A stretch of DNA of 64,000 nucleotides from CAYWVO01 sp964461835 (GCA_964461835.1 CAYWVO010000005.1:1-64000); one strand, 5' to 3'. Shown: positions 44,121 through 54,302, numbered from the stretch's first letter. The notes: generated by a model from the sequence alone, not told the origin. Made by a program: numbers and translations.

Positions 44121-44552
44121 TTAATGAAATGCGATGGATAATTTTACCAAGACAGCGTCTCTCTCCCAGTCACACCACAGGAGGTACCGTTCGTGGTTAA
44201 TCAGGGAGGCGCCGACGCCGGTGAGGTCCATGAGCAAATCCCGGGCGCTCCATCCTTCGCGGTAGCCGTCTTCGACCTCTTTTAAGACGCCGAGGCCAAA
44301 AACAATTCCCCCGGCCAGCCGGTCATCCATCACTGCACTGAGGGCTTCCGCTGCACCAAAGGATCCCATCATATGTAACCATTTATCTGGCGCCTTGATC
44401 CGCCATTTTTCATGGTCGATATAAAACCACTTATCCTGTGAGGGTGACAGTTGTTTAAAACCACCAGTTCGGGGGTAGTTGGAAATGAGCCCTGCCTGAG
44501 CGGTACTGACAACTATCAACAAAAGGGTAACAACCAATATCACTTTTTTCAT
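44121..44552 (-). CDS. YfiM-like (DUF2279) exported protein
   Basis: A 143-aa protein with a signal peptide (VVTLLLIVVSTAQA). It contains the pattern DKWLHMMGSFGAAEAL, then GLGVLKEVEDGYREGWSARDLLMDLTGV. This matches the layout of E. coli YfiM/DUF2279 proteins (DKxxH, then GxxKE, then a W-S-x-x-D-L motif). Function is unknown. There is no lipobox. It follows the GT4 gene on the same strand after a 238-bp gap, so it probably has its own promoter. Confidence 0.7.
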   Translation of the reverse strand: MKKVILVVTLLLIVVSTAQAGLISNYPRTGGFKQLSPSQDKWFYIDHEKWRIKAPDKWLHMMGSFGAAEALSAVMDDRLAGGIVFGLGVLKEVEDGYREGWSARDLLMDLTGVGASLINHERYLLWCDWERDAVLVKLSIAFH

Positions 44553-44790
44553 GCCTGTCCTCGTTGGAACCAGTTTTCCAGCACTTCATCCACTGGATGA
44601 TTGCCCAAAAACCGTACCAACGAAAAACAGGTTGGCTGGCCTTCCATATCGTGTTGTCGTATAGAAAGTTGCGAAAATTCAGGTCATGCGTCAAATAATA
44701 CATCCTTGCAGGATGTTGCAAGATAGGTGAAGCAGGATTCAACGTACGGGAATCGGATCAATCCCGATACAAAGAAAACAGGGAGTGTGC

Positions 44791-46029
44791 TCAGGAAGCG
44801 ATCGCCCCGGCGTAGACACGTTCAGTCGCTTCGACGATCCCTTGCCAATCAAAGTGTACGCGGACATGTTCCTGCGCCCGACTGGCCATTGGGCCGAGTG
44901 AGGGAGGATCGGAAAGAGCGTACGTTAATGCTTCTTTCAATGAGTCATCGTTATCGGTGTTAAACGTCAAGCCCAGTGGTTCATCCGTCGGCGAGCCATC
45001 GACGACTTCAAGATTTTCCGCAATATCCGATGCCAGCACCGGTGTGCCATGCAACATGGCTTCGATTAAGACCAGCGGGAGACCTTCCACGGCGGACGGC
45101 AGCACAAACAAGGCCGCATTGGCAAACAAGGCGGAAAGCCGGTGGTCGTACACATTGCCTAAAAATACTGTTTCCGCACCAGCCAGCGCTTTGAGACGGT
45201 GGACATAGGAATTAGAATGACTGGAATTGCCCGCAATTGCCAGACGGTACGGCAAATCCAACTCCTCAATGGCACGAATCAGTTGATGGCAGCGTTTCTC
45301 TTCAACTAATCGTCCGACAAAGAGCAAGTACCGCTGCGGTTCGAGACCGTGTTTCCGCAGCCACTGAATTTGCTCAGCTCCCCAGGAATAGGGGTCGCGA
45401 ACTCCGTTGGGAATATAGGTCGTTTCGACCGCATCGCCCAGGTAATCGCAAATCGTGCGGGAGACACAGATCGTCCGCTGAGGGAACGTGACCGCGCTGA
45501 GGAGACCCGCACGCAGCGATAATTTTGCCAGCGGTCCCCACTTATCTCGCCGGAAATCAAGGGTGTGCACGGTGGATACCACCGGCGCACCACAAAGCCG
45601 CGGCAGAAAACTGACCAATGACGGCCCGATACCATGATAGTGAATGATGTCAAAGTGCTCCCGAGAGGCGGAAAGTGTCGATAATGTCGAATGCGAAATC
45701 GCATCAAAGTGTTTGGTTTTGATGCTCGGGATCATCACCAGCCGTATACCCCGGTAAGTCATGGAACCATCCTGAGCCTGGGAAACTTCGGGGTGTGCCC
45801 GCAGGTCACCGGAATAATAAGGGCGGCAAAAGACCGTTACCTGATGACCCCGCCCGACAAGACCAGCGCCGAGGTTGGCGACATGATGTTCAACGCCCCC
45901 GTATGTCGGGGGCAGGCCCTTCTGCCCGATCATCGCAACCTTGAGCGAGCGGACCCCGCCGCGCGAGAGCAGGTCTCGCTGCCGCGTTTTCCGGCGTTCA
46001 ACGTTTTGGTCGGCAATTGTCGTGTTCAT
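44791..46029 (-). CDS. GT4 family glycosyltransferase
   Basis: A 412-aa GT-B glycosyltransferase. The acceptor half has KVAMIGQKGLPPTYGGVEHHVANLG, typical of a WcaL/rhamnosyltransferase-like GT4 group. The donor half has LFVGRLVEEKRCHQL and VLPSAVEGLPLVLIEAMLHGTPVLA with the paired glutamates. It is 36 bp downstream of the radical SAM gene and probably co-transcribed with it. Its target sugar is unknown. Confidence 0.9.
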   Translation of the reverse strand: MNTTIADQNVERRKTRQRDLLSRGGVRSLKVAMIGQKGLPPTYGGVEHHVANLGAGLVGRGHQVTVFCRPYYSGDLRAHPEVSQAQDGSMTYRGIRLVMIPSIKTKHFDAISHSTLSTLSASREHFDIIHYHGIGPSLVSFLPRLCGAPVVSTVHTLDFRRDKWGPLAKLSLRAGLLSAVTFPQRTICVSRTICDYLGDAVETTYIPNGVRDPYSWGAEQIQWLRKHGLEPQRYLLFVGRLVEEKRCHQLIRAIEELDLPYRLAIAGNSSHSNSYVHRLKALAGAETVFLGNVYDHRLSALFANAALFVLPSAVEGLPLVLIEAMLHGTPVLASDIAENLEVVDGSPTDEPLGLTFNTDNDDSLKEALTYALSDPPSLGPMASRAQEHVRVHFDWQGIVEATERVYAGAIAS

Positions 46030-46065
46030 CCTAAGAGTACCAGCAATTGATCAATGCCGTTCTCA

Positions 46066-47151
46066 TTATTGCTTGATTACCGGTTTCCGCGATTTGTCCC
46101 GCTCGATGATCGGAATATGTTGCAAATCATCGGGAGAGGCTGGCGGAAAGTTGCTACCCGGATCAACTGGCAGTCCCCAATGTGCCCGCCACTTGTTCCG
46201 GGCGATCCACGTGAACACTTTCAGGGGATTGCGCAACATGGCGAAACGGGACGTGTGGATAAAGGCACAATCCTTGGGACAGGCGGCAACGGTCTGCCGG
46301 ATTTGTTGTGCGCGTTCACTGTGCCAGATCTCCCAGAATGGTTGATCGTTAATATTCCCCATGATCCATTTTTCGTCGCTGCCGTTGCACGGCAAGACAT
46401 TGCCCTGCGGGTCAAGGAAAAAAAGGTCAGTGCCGGCCGAACAGTCCCATTGCCCGGAGGTTCCGGACAATGCGTACTGGTACAGACGGGTGTTGAAATA
46501 GGCCCGCAGCCAATCCTTTACGCGCAAGAAAGGCGATTGTCGCCGTGACGTCAGCAGCGCGGCAAGAAACTTCTGCATTTGTTTCGCGACGATATCACGG
46601 TCCGTGATCGCATTATCATGTTTGTGAAAGTACCAGGAATTATGCATCGTGGCCTGGGCAAACTCAACGCCCAGTTCCGACGAGAGTTCATACAATGTAA
46701 TAAGATCGGCCGCGTTACGATCGCTGATGACAATGGAAAATCCGATATCTTTCACCTTGGTCTTTTTCAATTCCAGCATGGTGCGGAGTGCATGATCGAA
46801 TCCGTCCTTTAGGCCCCGTAATTTGTCGTTCAGCCGCGGCAGGCCTTCCACGCTGATCCGAATCATAATCCGCGGGAATTTTTCCGCCAGGCGGACAATC
46901 CGGTCGGTATAATAACCGTTGGTGCTGACTTCAATGGTCTTGCACTTGGGATAGAGGACTCGGATGAGTTCTTCGACATCATCGCGTAGCATCGGTTCGC
47001 CGCCGGTGAAGTTGATCCGGCCTAAACCGTTGGGGAGACGGTCCAGAGTTTCTGGTAAGACTTCTTCGTCTTTATTGGATGGATGTTTCCAGATGTTGCA
47101 CATGTGGCAATGGGCATTGCACCGGAACGTGGTGATGATGCTGGCGTTCAT
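46066..47151 (-). CDS. Radical SAM / SPASM-domain protein
   Basis: A 361-aa radical SAM protein. The SAM cluster motif is C-x3-C-x2-C at C11, C15 and C18 in TTFRCNAHCHMCNIW, with the GGEPML motif near residues 49-54. The C-terminal SPASM-type region has PQGNVLPCNGSDEKWIMGNI and VAACPKDC, which could bind a further cluster. Such proteins beside glycosyltransferases are often annotated as radical SAM proteins of unknown role; some change sugars or peptides. It precedes the GT4 gene on the minus strand and diverges from the epimerase. Substrate unknown. Confidence 0.88.
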   Translation of the reverse strand: MNASIITTFRCNAHCHMCNIWKHPSNKDEEVLPETLDRLPNGLGRINFTGGEPMLRDDVEELIRVLYPKCKTIEVSTNGYYTDRIVRLAEKFPRIMIRISVEGLPRLNDKLRGLKDGFDHALRTMLELKKTKVKDIGFSIVISDRNAADLITLYELSSELGVEFAQATMHNSWYFHKHDNAITDRDIVAKQMQKFLAALLTSRRQSPFLRVKDWLRAYFNTRLYQYALSGTSGQWDCSAGTDLFFLDPQGNVLPCNGSDEKWIMGNINDQPFWEIWHSERAQQIRQTVAACPKDCAFIHTSRFAMLRNPLKVFTWIARNKWRAHWGLPVDPGSNFPPASPDDLQHIPIIERDKSRKPVIKQ

Positions 47152-47397
47152 TCCTCCCCCCGGAAATTCGAGTCGTCCATGAGTCGAGTATTACATCATC
47201 AAAACCCCGATCTTCGTTGACGTTATCGACGCTGCCGTGGTGGACTTTAGGCGGTTAACCGAAAAACTTCCGGTTGTGCCGAATACGGTTCATAGGATTT
47301 TGTATCCACATTATCCGGTTAGTGAATACTAAGCACTATATGCACACAGAATTCATTTCTGTTGACAGGGGACCGGGGCGTGGAATACTCTATTCGT

Positions 47398-48303
47398 ATG
47401 AGACAGGTAACGTGCATGGTGACGGGTGGTGCGGGATTTATTGGGTCTCATCTCGTGGATGCTCTGATTGACGCGGGGCATTCGGTCATAGTCGCTGATA
47501 ACCTTTCCACCGGGCAGCGAGAGAACGTTAATCCTCAAGCTCAACTGCGAGAGATTGATGTTCGCGATTGTCGGGCTTTGCAGGACGCAATGACCGGCTG
47601 TGAGTGGGTGTTTCATGCCGCGGCGCTCCCACGGATTCAACCGTCGTTTGACGCTCCGCAGGAACATGAAGATGTTAACGTGGGTGGAACGATTAATTGT
47701 CTCCGTGCCGCCGGGGAGACCGGCGTAAAGCGCCTGGTATACTTCGGTTCCTCGGCGGTTTACGGCACGCCGGATGAAATTCCGACCACGGAACACGCCG
47801 CAATTCGCTGCTATAACCCCTACGCCCTGCAAAAGTACACCGCGGAGCAGTATTGCGTGATCCTGGGCGAGCGGTGGGGGGTACCGGCGATTTCGCTGCG
47901 GTTGTTTAATGTGTACGGGTCACGTTCGTACAGTCCGGACAGCCCGACATCGGCATACAGCCCGGTGATCGGCATCTTTCATACGCAGCGCCGGGAGGGA
48001 AAGCCGTTGACCATCACCGGCACCGGGGAACAATCCCGTGATTTCATTCATGTTCATGATGTTGCCGCAGCATTTATTACGGCGGCGAATTCGACAGTGA
48101 CCGGTGAAATCTTCAACGTGGGCAGTGGAGAATCGCGGAGTATTAATGATATTGCCGCGATGATGTCGCCTGAGCGTACGTATATTCCCGAGCGGCCCAA
48201 CGAGGCGGCAATCACCTGCGCCGATATCGGTTATATTCGTCGAAAACTCGACTGGGAGCCGAAAATTTCGCTCGCCGAGGGATTACAGCGGTTGGATGAT
48301 TAG
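47398..48303 (+). CDS. NAD-dependent sugar epimerase/dehydratase (extended SDR)
   Basis: Nucleotide-sugar epimerase of the UDP-glucose 4-epimerase-like extended SDR family, about 301 aa from the ATG at 47398. The NAD motif GGAGFIG lies at residues 10-16. The active-site Y-x3-K appears in NPYALQKYTAE, preceded by YFGSSAVYG. RDFIHVHDVAAA and FNVGSGESRSINDI lie in the C-terminal half. An upstream in-frame start at 47362 would add 12 residues without family support. It is the only plus-strand gene in the second polysaccharide block and likely supplies a sugar donor. Confidence 0.88.
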   Translation: MRQVTCMVTGGAGFIGSHLVDALIDAGHSVIVADNLSTGQRENVNPQAQLREIDVRDCRALQDAMTGCEWVFHAAALPRIQPSFDAPQEHEDVNVGGTINCLRAAGETGVKRLVYFGSSAVYGTPDEIPTTEHAAIRCYNPYALQKYTAEQYCVILGERWGVPAISLRLFNVYGSRSYSPDSPTSAYSPVIGIFHTQRREGKPLTITGTGEQSRDFIHVHDVAAAFITAANSTVTGEIFNVGSGESRSINDIAAMMSPERTYIPERPNEAAITCADIGYIRRKLDWEPKISLAEGLQRLDD

Positions 48304-48325
48304 TCGGCGATTAGAGTACCGCGCA

Positions 48326-49591
48326 TTAGACCGGGATAGCTGGTTTCGTTACTTGCCTGGTAGCGGCCCGACCTAATGTTACTTGCTGATAGATATTGAT
48401 GAGATGACCGTAGTGGATCTCTTCGTTGTACTGCTCTCGCACTTTCTGCCGCCCGGTCTTGCCGAGTTGTGCCGCATAGGCAGGATTATCATATAGACGG
48501 CTCAAACAACCGGTAAGCTCCGTACTATTGCCCGCCTTAAACAAAAGTCCAGTTTGTTCGTGATCGACCTGCTCGGGAATTCCGCCAATCCGCGAAGCGA
48601 TGACCGGTTTTTGTGCGGCCATTGCTTCCAGGACGGTGTAGGGGAAGTTTTCCCAACAGGTGGAGGGAACCACTGAGGCCAGACATCCGGCGAGCAGTTC
48701 CCGAACCCGGTCCGGGGATTGCCTTCCCAGAAATTCCACGCCGCGGATATTTTTCCCGGTTACCAAGGCCTCAAGCCGTGCGCGTTCGGGACCATCGCCA
48801 ACAATAAGCAACCGGCCGGCACCGAGCCGGTGGAACGCGTCTAACAGCGTATCGATTCCTTTTTCGCCGGAAAGCCTACCCACAAAAAGGAAATAGTCCT
48901 GGCCGGTCGATGTGATCTCAGATACCGGCAGGAAATTCGGCACGTGATCAACCTGGTTACGAGGAATGCCGTTCTTCGTGAGTACACTTGCCAAAAATTG
49001 ACTGGGGCACAAAAACCACGCTACCTTTGTAGCCAATTTGTGCGGGGCATAGACTGCAGATTCCAGGCCAGCAACCAGGCTGGCAGCCAGTGATCCTTTT
49101 TTGCAGCGATGAATGACCGCGTTGATATAAGCGCCGCCGGAACAGAGATCACAGATTTTCCCGTTGCGCAGAAAGGTGTGGTCCGGACAATGTAAAATGT
49201 AATCATGCAGAGTCCAGACGACAGGAATGTCCATCTGGTAGGGAACATCGATAATCGCCGGGGTGAGTTGGTGATGAATATTTTGGAGATGGACGATGTC
49301 TGGTTCGACGTCCTCCAGCAACTGCCGAAAACGCCGCACGGCTTCCCGATTGACAATGGCACGAGAAAGTACTCGCCAAGCGCTCTGGGGACTGACTGCT
49401 CGCAATTCCTCACGAAAATCAATATGCGGTACGAAATATCGCTCGTACTCGGTGGTGATGTTTTCCGAATGATGCATTGAAAAGGGAACGACGGCATGGC
49501 TCTTGCGCCGCAATAAGTCGATCAGTTGCAGGGTGTACATACAATCTCCGCCGCGCGGATAGAGATATTTGTTGGCCACCACGATTTTCAT
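48326..49591 (-). CDS. GT4 family glycosyltransferase
   Basis: A 421-aa GT-B glycosyltransferase. The N-terminal half has IVVANKYLYPRGGDCMYTLQL and a characteristic HCPDHTFLRNGKICDLCSGGAY with several cysteines, as in a group of GT4 enzymes of capsule loci. The donor half has LFVGRLSGEKGIDTLL and NFPYTVLEAMAAQKPVIA. It overlaps the upstream polymerase gene by 4 bp (48326-49591 starts within its stop), so the two are coupled. It converges on the epimerase. Confidence 0.9.
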   Translation of the reverse strand: MKIVVANKYLYPRGGDCMYTLQLIDLLRRKSHAVVPFSMHHSENITTEYERYFVPHIDFREELRAVSPQSAWRVLSRAIVNREAVRRFRQLLEDVEPDIVHLQNIHHQLTPAIIDVPYQMDIPVVWTLHDYILHCPDHTFLRNGKICDLCSGGAYINAVIHRCKKGSLAASLVAGLESAVYAPHKLATKVAWFLCPSQFLASVLTKNGIPRNQVDHVPNFLPVSEITSTGQDYFLFVGRLSGEKGIDTLLDAFHRLGAGRLLIVGDGPERARLEALVTGKNIRGVEFLGRQSPDRVRELLAGCLASVVPSTCWENFPYTVLEAMAAQKPVIASRIGGIPEQVDHEQTGLLFKAGNSTELTGCLSRLYDNPAYAAQLGKTGRQKVREQYNEEIHYGHLINIYQQVTLGRAATRQVTKPAIPV

Positions 49592-51126
49592 GACGGTATC
49601 CTCACCCCGGACTCTTCGCTTGCACGACTCGAACGAAAATGGATCCGTGCGGAGAATAACGCCAGTAATCCGCAGACAGTCCAGATCACCAGTGATTGGT
49701 TTCGGTAGGTCACATTGAAACTGGCCAGACTTTGGACTGCCAGGGCCACCAGGAATCCCAGACCACCGACCATGAATGCTCTGATTTCGGGATCAATCTC
49801 TTTGTGCAGCGCCCCGTGAACACGCCGATAGAGCATGACGAACAACAAAACAAATGCTACCAACCCCAGCAATCCCCCCTGCACAAACAGGGCGACATAC
49901 CCGACGTCGTGCGTATAGCGCAGGGCAAATGGTTGGAGCCCCAGTTGGTTCGCCCCGGCAAAGGCATATTCCTTATCAATTGTTTCGGTAATGGGCATAA
50001 AGCTGCCGGGACCCAGGCCAAAAAGCGGACTGGTGGTCAAAACCGCTGGCGCGGTTTGCAGGATCGCATAAAGGCGTCCCGCGGTGTGATCCAATTCCAA
50101 AAAATCAGGTGTGAACAAATGAAAAAAGCGGTGCACGATACTCATATCCGCGTAAAGGGCATGCGAACCCACCATCGTTATGCCCGGCAGAACGATCGCG
50201 AGGACTACCACTGGCACCAACACGTAGATCCAACGTTTGGGATGTCTCAGTACGAAGAGAATCAGACCGACACCGACAAAGGCGCTGATCCAGGAAATTC
50301 GGGATGATGAGAAAAACAGCGCACCGACAATTAACATCAGCCCGACCACGTGGTGGAGTCGCTGTCCCAGGAAGAGGGAACGGGCGACCAGCAGGCACAG
50401 GGCAAACGCCAGGTAATGCCCCAGATCATTCGAGCGGGCAAACGTGCCGGTAAATTTGGTATGGTATGTTCCCTCCTGGATATCCTCCCCCCGAATTAGT
50501 TTCCCATCAACTACCACTTCCTCCGGTCGGAAAAAATCGCCGACAAAGTCTCCCGCAAAGACCTGGAGTCCGCAAACACAAGCCTGAACGGCCGCCATCA
50601 CCAGGATTACCCGTGTGACCCGACGAAGGAAGGTCTTATTTGACTGACTGTGATAAATAAGGTAGAACACGCAAATATACCGAATGAGGTTCTTTATATG
50701 CAGGAGTGCGTCCGGCACGGTTTTCCCATTTACAATAGTCGAAAGCACCCACGCGCCGAGAAACAGCAGCATGAGATAATCATAAATGCTGCGTTTCCAT
50801 GATTCGCTCAGGATAAGGCGTTGTATGATGAGCGTGGCGACCAATGCAAAGAGTAACCCCTCCCACATATAGCGCACGGGTGCGTATAACGCATCCGGTA
50901 ACAGCTTGAGGACCAATTCCTCCAATGGGGTATACACCAGTAGAAAAACGACGAGGTGTTCCCGGTGGTGCCAGAAGTAGTAATACAAGCCAAGGCCAAG
51001 TAATATAGCGACGGCCCACGGTGAAATCCCGACAACGAGTCCCGTCACCAGTGCCAGGCTCAGCGACCAGGCGGCATGTTTAGGAGACAGCCGAATGGTC
51101 AAGCTGTCGCAGGCGGTTCCGGTCAT
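49588..51126 (-). CDS. O-antigen ligase / polymerase family membrane protein
   Basis: A 512-aa polytopic membrane protein with 11-12 hydrophobic segments. A large periplasmic loop near residues 195-220 is followed by GTFARSNDLGHYLAFALC, FFSSSRISWISAFVG and FGLGPGSFMP. These are the layout and landmarks of the Wzy_C ligase/polymerase family. It is the second such gene in the window. Its ATG at 51126 lies 47 bp inside the end of the upstream GT4 gene, and its stop overlaps the next GT4 start (ATGA type). Confidence 0.85.
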   Translation of the reverse strand: MTGTACDSLTIRLSPKHAAWSLSLALVTGLVVGISPWAVAILLGLGLYYYFWHHREHLVVFLLVYTPLEELVLKLLPDALYAPVRYMWEGLLFALVATLIIQRLILSESWKRSIYDYLMLLFLGAWVLSTIVNGKTVPDALLHIKNLIRYICVFYLIYHSQSNKTFLRRVTRVILVMAAVQACVCGLQVFAGDFVGDFFRPEEVVVDGKLIRGEDIQEGTYHTKFTGTFARSNDLGHYLAFALCLLVARSLFLGQRLHHVVGLMLIVGALFFSSSRISWISAFVGVGLILFVLRHPKRWIYVLVPVVVLAIVLPGITMVGSHALYADMSIVHRFFHLFTPDFLELDHTAGRLYAILQTAPAVLTTSPLFGLGPGSFMPITETIDKEYAFAGANQLGLQPFALRYTHDVGYVALFVQGGLLGLVAFVLLFVMLYRRVHGALHKEIDPEIRAFMVGGLGFLVALAVQSLASFNVTYRNQSLVIWTVCGLLALFSARIHFRSSRASEESGVRIPS

Positions 51127-52420
51127 TGTATCGTTCGTCCCTTCTACCAGTCAGGCCGGTGAGAATGTCATAGTACCGGTGCACGGCCTTCCCATAATCC
51201 ATTTCGTTGACTGCGAAAGCGCGGGCATTGGCTCCCAGCCGATATCGCAGCGTGATATTGTTGTGTAAAAGTTCGATATGGTCGGCAAGCGCTCGGGGGT
51301 TGCGCGGTTCAATGACCAACCCGGTCTCGCCGTCTACAATTGGTGTAGCACTTTCCCATCCCTGATTGCCAATGATAATTGGCAGTCCGGCGGATATGCT
51401 TTCGGCCAGCACCGTCGAAAATCCCGGCAAGTTGGTCACATCCGGAAATACCGCAACATTAACGCCGGCGTACGCCTCCGGCATAGATTCATGAGAGACC
51501 ATGCCGGTCAATCGGACGGTATCAAGCTGCAACCGCTGTACATGGTCCTTAAACGCCGCTGCGTGACGTTGCTCCACATTACCACCCACAAAGAGAAAAA
51601 CGATGTCCCGATCACTTCCCCGATGCCGCATGATATCTGCCGCTTCAAGGAGAACTCGCGCGCCCTTGTTGCTGCACAGACGGCCAAAGTAGGCAACGAC
51701 GAATTTCCCTTGCAGGTGGTGTTTGCGGGTGAACCGTTCATGATTCAACTCCGGATGAAATTTCGCAGTATTAACCGGCTTGGGGATCACTGAGATGCGA
51801 GCAACCGGATACCCATACTTGCTGATGAAGCGATATTTTCCCGCCTCATTATAGGTGATAATGGCTGCGGCGTGGTTGACTACCCGTCGTTCAAACGGCA
51901 GGACAAGTTTGTGTTTAAGTGAGAGGTTCGGTAATATATCGCCGGCATCGAGGTACACCAGCGGAATTCCTAACAACCGTGCAGCGATATAGCTCTGATA
52001 AGAACGTGGCGTGAGAGTAAGGTACGGGTTCTCAAAGATGATATCCGGTTTCCAACGGATTATTTCCCGAATTATTCCCGGAGTCCAGCGAAAGAATCCA
52101 CCCAGGCTGATATTCCCTTTGCGATGGAAAACCAATTTCGATTTCATCAGCAGTAAGTAATAATCGTCCGGCAGCAGCCCGACCTCCGAGATTGGATAAT
52201 CCAACCGCTGGTACACTCGAGAATCCGCCGGGCTGGCAATATTGGTGCCCAACTGCACAAATTCACAGCCGTGATCACGCACCAGCATTTTTCCTACTCG
52301 CAGGTCTTTGTCTCCCCGGTACAACTCGACGAATTCGTGGGAATCCATGACCCGGAGCCGCTCCGGTGCTTTGGCGGGCGGCGTGTATGTCCGCAGGTCA
52401 GAACTCGTAAGTATCGGCAT
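51080..52420 (-). CDS. GT4 family glycosyltransferase
   Basis: A 446-aa GT-B glycosyltransferase. The donor half contains VAYFGRLCSNKGARVLLEA and FPDVTNLPGFSTVLAESISAGLPIIIG with the E-x7-E arrangement altered. The N-terminal region is longer than average and ends in WKPDIIFENPYLTLTPRSYQ. It follows the flippase gene by 42 bp and overlaps the polymerase gene by 47 bp, an operon with tight packing. Specificity unknown. Confidence 0.88.
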   Translation of the reverse strand: MPILTSSDLRTYTPPAKAPERLRVMDSHEFVELYRGDKDLRVGKMLVRDHGCEFVQLGTNIASPADSRVYQRLDYPISEVGLLPDDYYLLLMKSKLVFHRKGNISLGGFFRWTPGIIREIIRWKPDIIFENPYLTLTPRSYQSYIAARLLGIPLVYLDAGDILPNLSLKHKLVLPFERRVVNHAAAIITYNEAGKYRFISKYGYPVARISVIPKPVNTAKFHPELNHERFTRKHHLQGKFVVAYFGRLCSNKGARVLLEAADIMRHRGSDRDIVFLFVGGNVEQRHAAAFKDHVQRLQLDTVRLTGMVSHESMPEAYAGVNVAVFPDVTNLPGFSTVLAESISAGLPIIIGNQGWESATPIVDGETGLVIEPRNPRALADHIELLHNNITLRYRLGANARAFAVNEMDYGKAVHRYYDILTGLTGRRDERYNDRNRLRQLDHSAVS

Positions 52421-52462
52421 TTCATGCCCCCCAGTGGCGGATGCCTTGTTGTCCGGGAGTGA

Positions 52463-54052
52463 TCATCCGCTTTGGACCTTGGTTACCCTGGAGCAATCTT
52501 CGTCCGTACCGACTCCGGTCTGTGGTCTCACCACTTCACGCCGTGTATCGGTGTCCCGCGAATAATTGTTGACTACAGGCTCGCGCGGTTCTCCACGACG
52601 GGCAAACCGCAGGATCCGCCGTGCTTGATCTAATTCCTCTTCGCCATAGAATCCTGCCCATTGCAATAGAATTGGATACAGCCCAATTATTACTACTTTA
52701 AGTGATATCGCAAAAAACCATGACTCCAGCGGCAGTAACGCAGTTCCGGCGAACAAGATTCCGGCAACCAAAAACGCGCGCATGATCTTACCCCAGGCGA
52801 ACGGAATGGGGAAAACTGCCTGTGCGTTCCGCAGCATGACACCGGCCATGACCGCGTAGGTCAGCGGCGTGACCCAGGCAACCGCCGCTGCACCAAAGCG
52901 GGGGGTGAGGAGCGTATTGGCCATTCCATTCATCGCAAGTCCAAGCAACACTGGCGGGAGGACCAGCCGGGTGGTCTTTGTCGCCGCCGCCCCGGTCATG
53001 AAGAGATAAAAACACCCATAAAAGAGCATGCCCAGAGCGAGTGGCGGGATCAGCCGTGCCGCCGCAAGATACGCAGTTGCCGATTGTAACCGAAGGAGAT
53101 CGTCGCCGAGGAGGCTAATGATCAACACCAGCCAGAGTGCCCCGGCGGTATAGTAACTGAAAATCTTGGCGAACGTCTGTCGCGCACGGCTCTCCCGCAG
53201 TCTGCCAAAAGCGAACTGCGGCCAGGCAAGCTGGATGGCCATCACTGCCAGGGTAACCACAATCGTGAACTTGGAGGCTAACGCGAAAAGACCGGTCTGT
53301 GTCAGGTCGGTGAAGTGCAGCAGCGCCGTCCGATTAAAGGCATTGACCAGCCAGACAGCCGAACCCGCGGGAATAAGCGGGGCGCAGAAGGTCAGCAATT
53401 TGCGAATGAGACTTAGGTCAATGATCGGTCGCAGATATTTGCGTTGGATCCAGAGACAGCCGATCAGGGTCGGCAATCCGGAAAGTACTTTGGCCAACAG
53501 CAGACCCTCGACACCAAGGCGGAATGCAGCGACGAACATGATGGCACCGCCAAGAGAAATCATCACCTGGATCAGTGAAATCACTGAATAAATTCCCGGC
53601 CGATTTTGCAAACGCAGCATATTCAGCGGGTAGGTGTAGATACTCTGTATCACTAAGAACAGGCCCGCGAGGATAAACAGGGAATGATAAGCGGGCGTAC
53701 CGAATAGTGCGGTACTCAGGGTCGGGGCCAGCGCGAGTGTGATCAGGAATGCAGCTCCGGCGACGCACCCGAGGTAGATTGTGACCGAGGAGGCAAGCCG
53801 TCGATGGTAGTTGTAATCATTGGCATCAAAATGAAAACGAAAGGCGCCGTTGGTTAATTCAAATGACACGAAGACCGTCAGGATCGCCAGGTACACAAGG
53901 GTTACGTCGAAGACGGCGAATTCGGCAGGCAGCAAATACCGGGTGTAGAGAGGTAACAGGAGAAATTCACCGAACGAACGCAACGCGCCTACTGTGCCGT
54001 AAACGGCGGCGCTGCGGAAGAATTTCCCCATGTCTGTGGCGACTCCGGCCAT
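52463..54052 (-). CDS. Polysaccharide flippase (Wzx-like)
   Basis: A membrane protein of 529 aa with 12-14 hydrophobic helices and the PST-type N-terminus FFRSAAVYGTVGALRSFGEFLLLPLYTR. This points to export of lipid-linked repeat units. I place the start at the ATG at 54052 (or the next ATG at 54031). A frame open to 54394 would add 114 residues, but that part has no membrane-protein character and overlaps the oppositely transcribed PAS gene, so I reject it. The C-terminal tail is long and charged. It is the first gene of a run with GT4, polymerase and GT4 genes. Confidence 0.87.
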   Translation of the reverse strand: MAGVATDMGKFFRSAAVYGTVGALRSFGEFLLLPLYTRYLLPAEFAVFDVTLVYLAILTVFVSFELTNGAFRFHFDANDYNYHRRLASSVTIYLGCVAGAAFLITLALAPTLSTALFGTPAYHSLFILAGLFLVIQSIYTYPLNMLRLQNRPGIYSVISLIQVMISLGGAIMFVAAFRLGVEGLLLAKVLSGLPTLIGCLWIQRKYLRPIIDLSLIRKLLTFCAPLIPAGSAVWLVNAFNRTALLHFTDLTQTGLFALASKFTIVVTLAVMAIQLAWPQFAFGRLRESRARQTFAKIFSYYTAGALWLVLIISLLGDDLLRLQSATAYLAAARLIPPLALGMLFYGCFYLFMTGAAATKTTRLVLPPVLLGLAMNGMANTLLTPRFGAAAVAWVTPLTYAVMAGVMLRNAQAVFPIPFAWGKIMRAFLVAGILFAGTALLPLESWFFAISLKVVIIGLYPILLQWAGFYGEEELDQARRILRFARRGEPREPVVNNYSRDTDTRREVVRPQTGVGTDEDCSRVTKVQSG

Positions 54053-54302
54053 CGTTCGCTCGACTTCCCTGTCGGCCTTTATTGCTATTGTCCTCTTCGG
54101 TGACGTCTTCCTTGAACTTAACTGGATGAATGAAATCTCCCACCGGCCTAAGGATTTGGCTGAGAGCAAATCAGCAGTTGCCCCAAAAGTTTTCCTGCGA
54201 TCGGACCGATACCATTCGTGAAAACACGAGAGATGTCGGGTGGCGCCGGGATTCGGTTCCAACTGAACCGGGCTGATCGACACCATATATGGTTTCAGGC
54301 GG

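Noticed and set aside
44704..44718. Short CATCCT/AGGATG hairpin after the GT4 gene
   Set aside because: Only 6 bp with a 3-base loop and no T-run; too weak to call a terminator.
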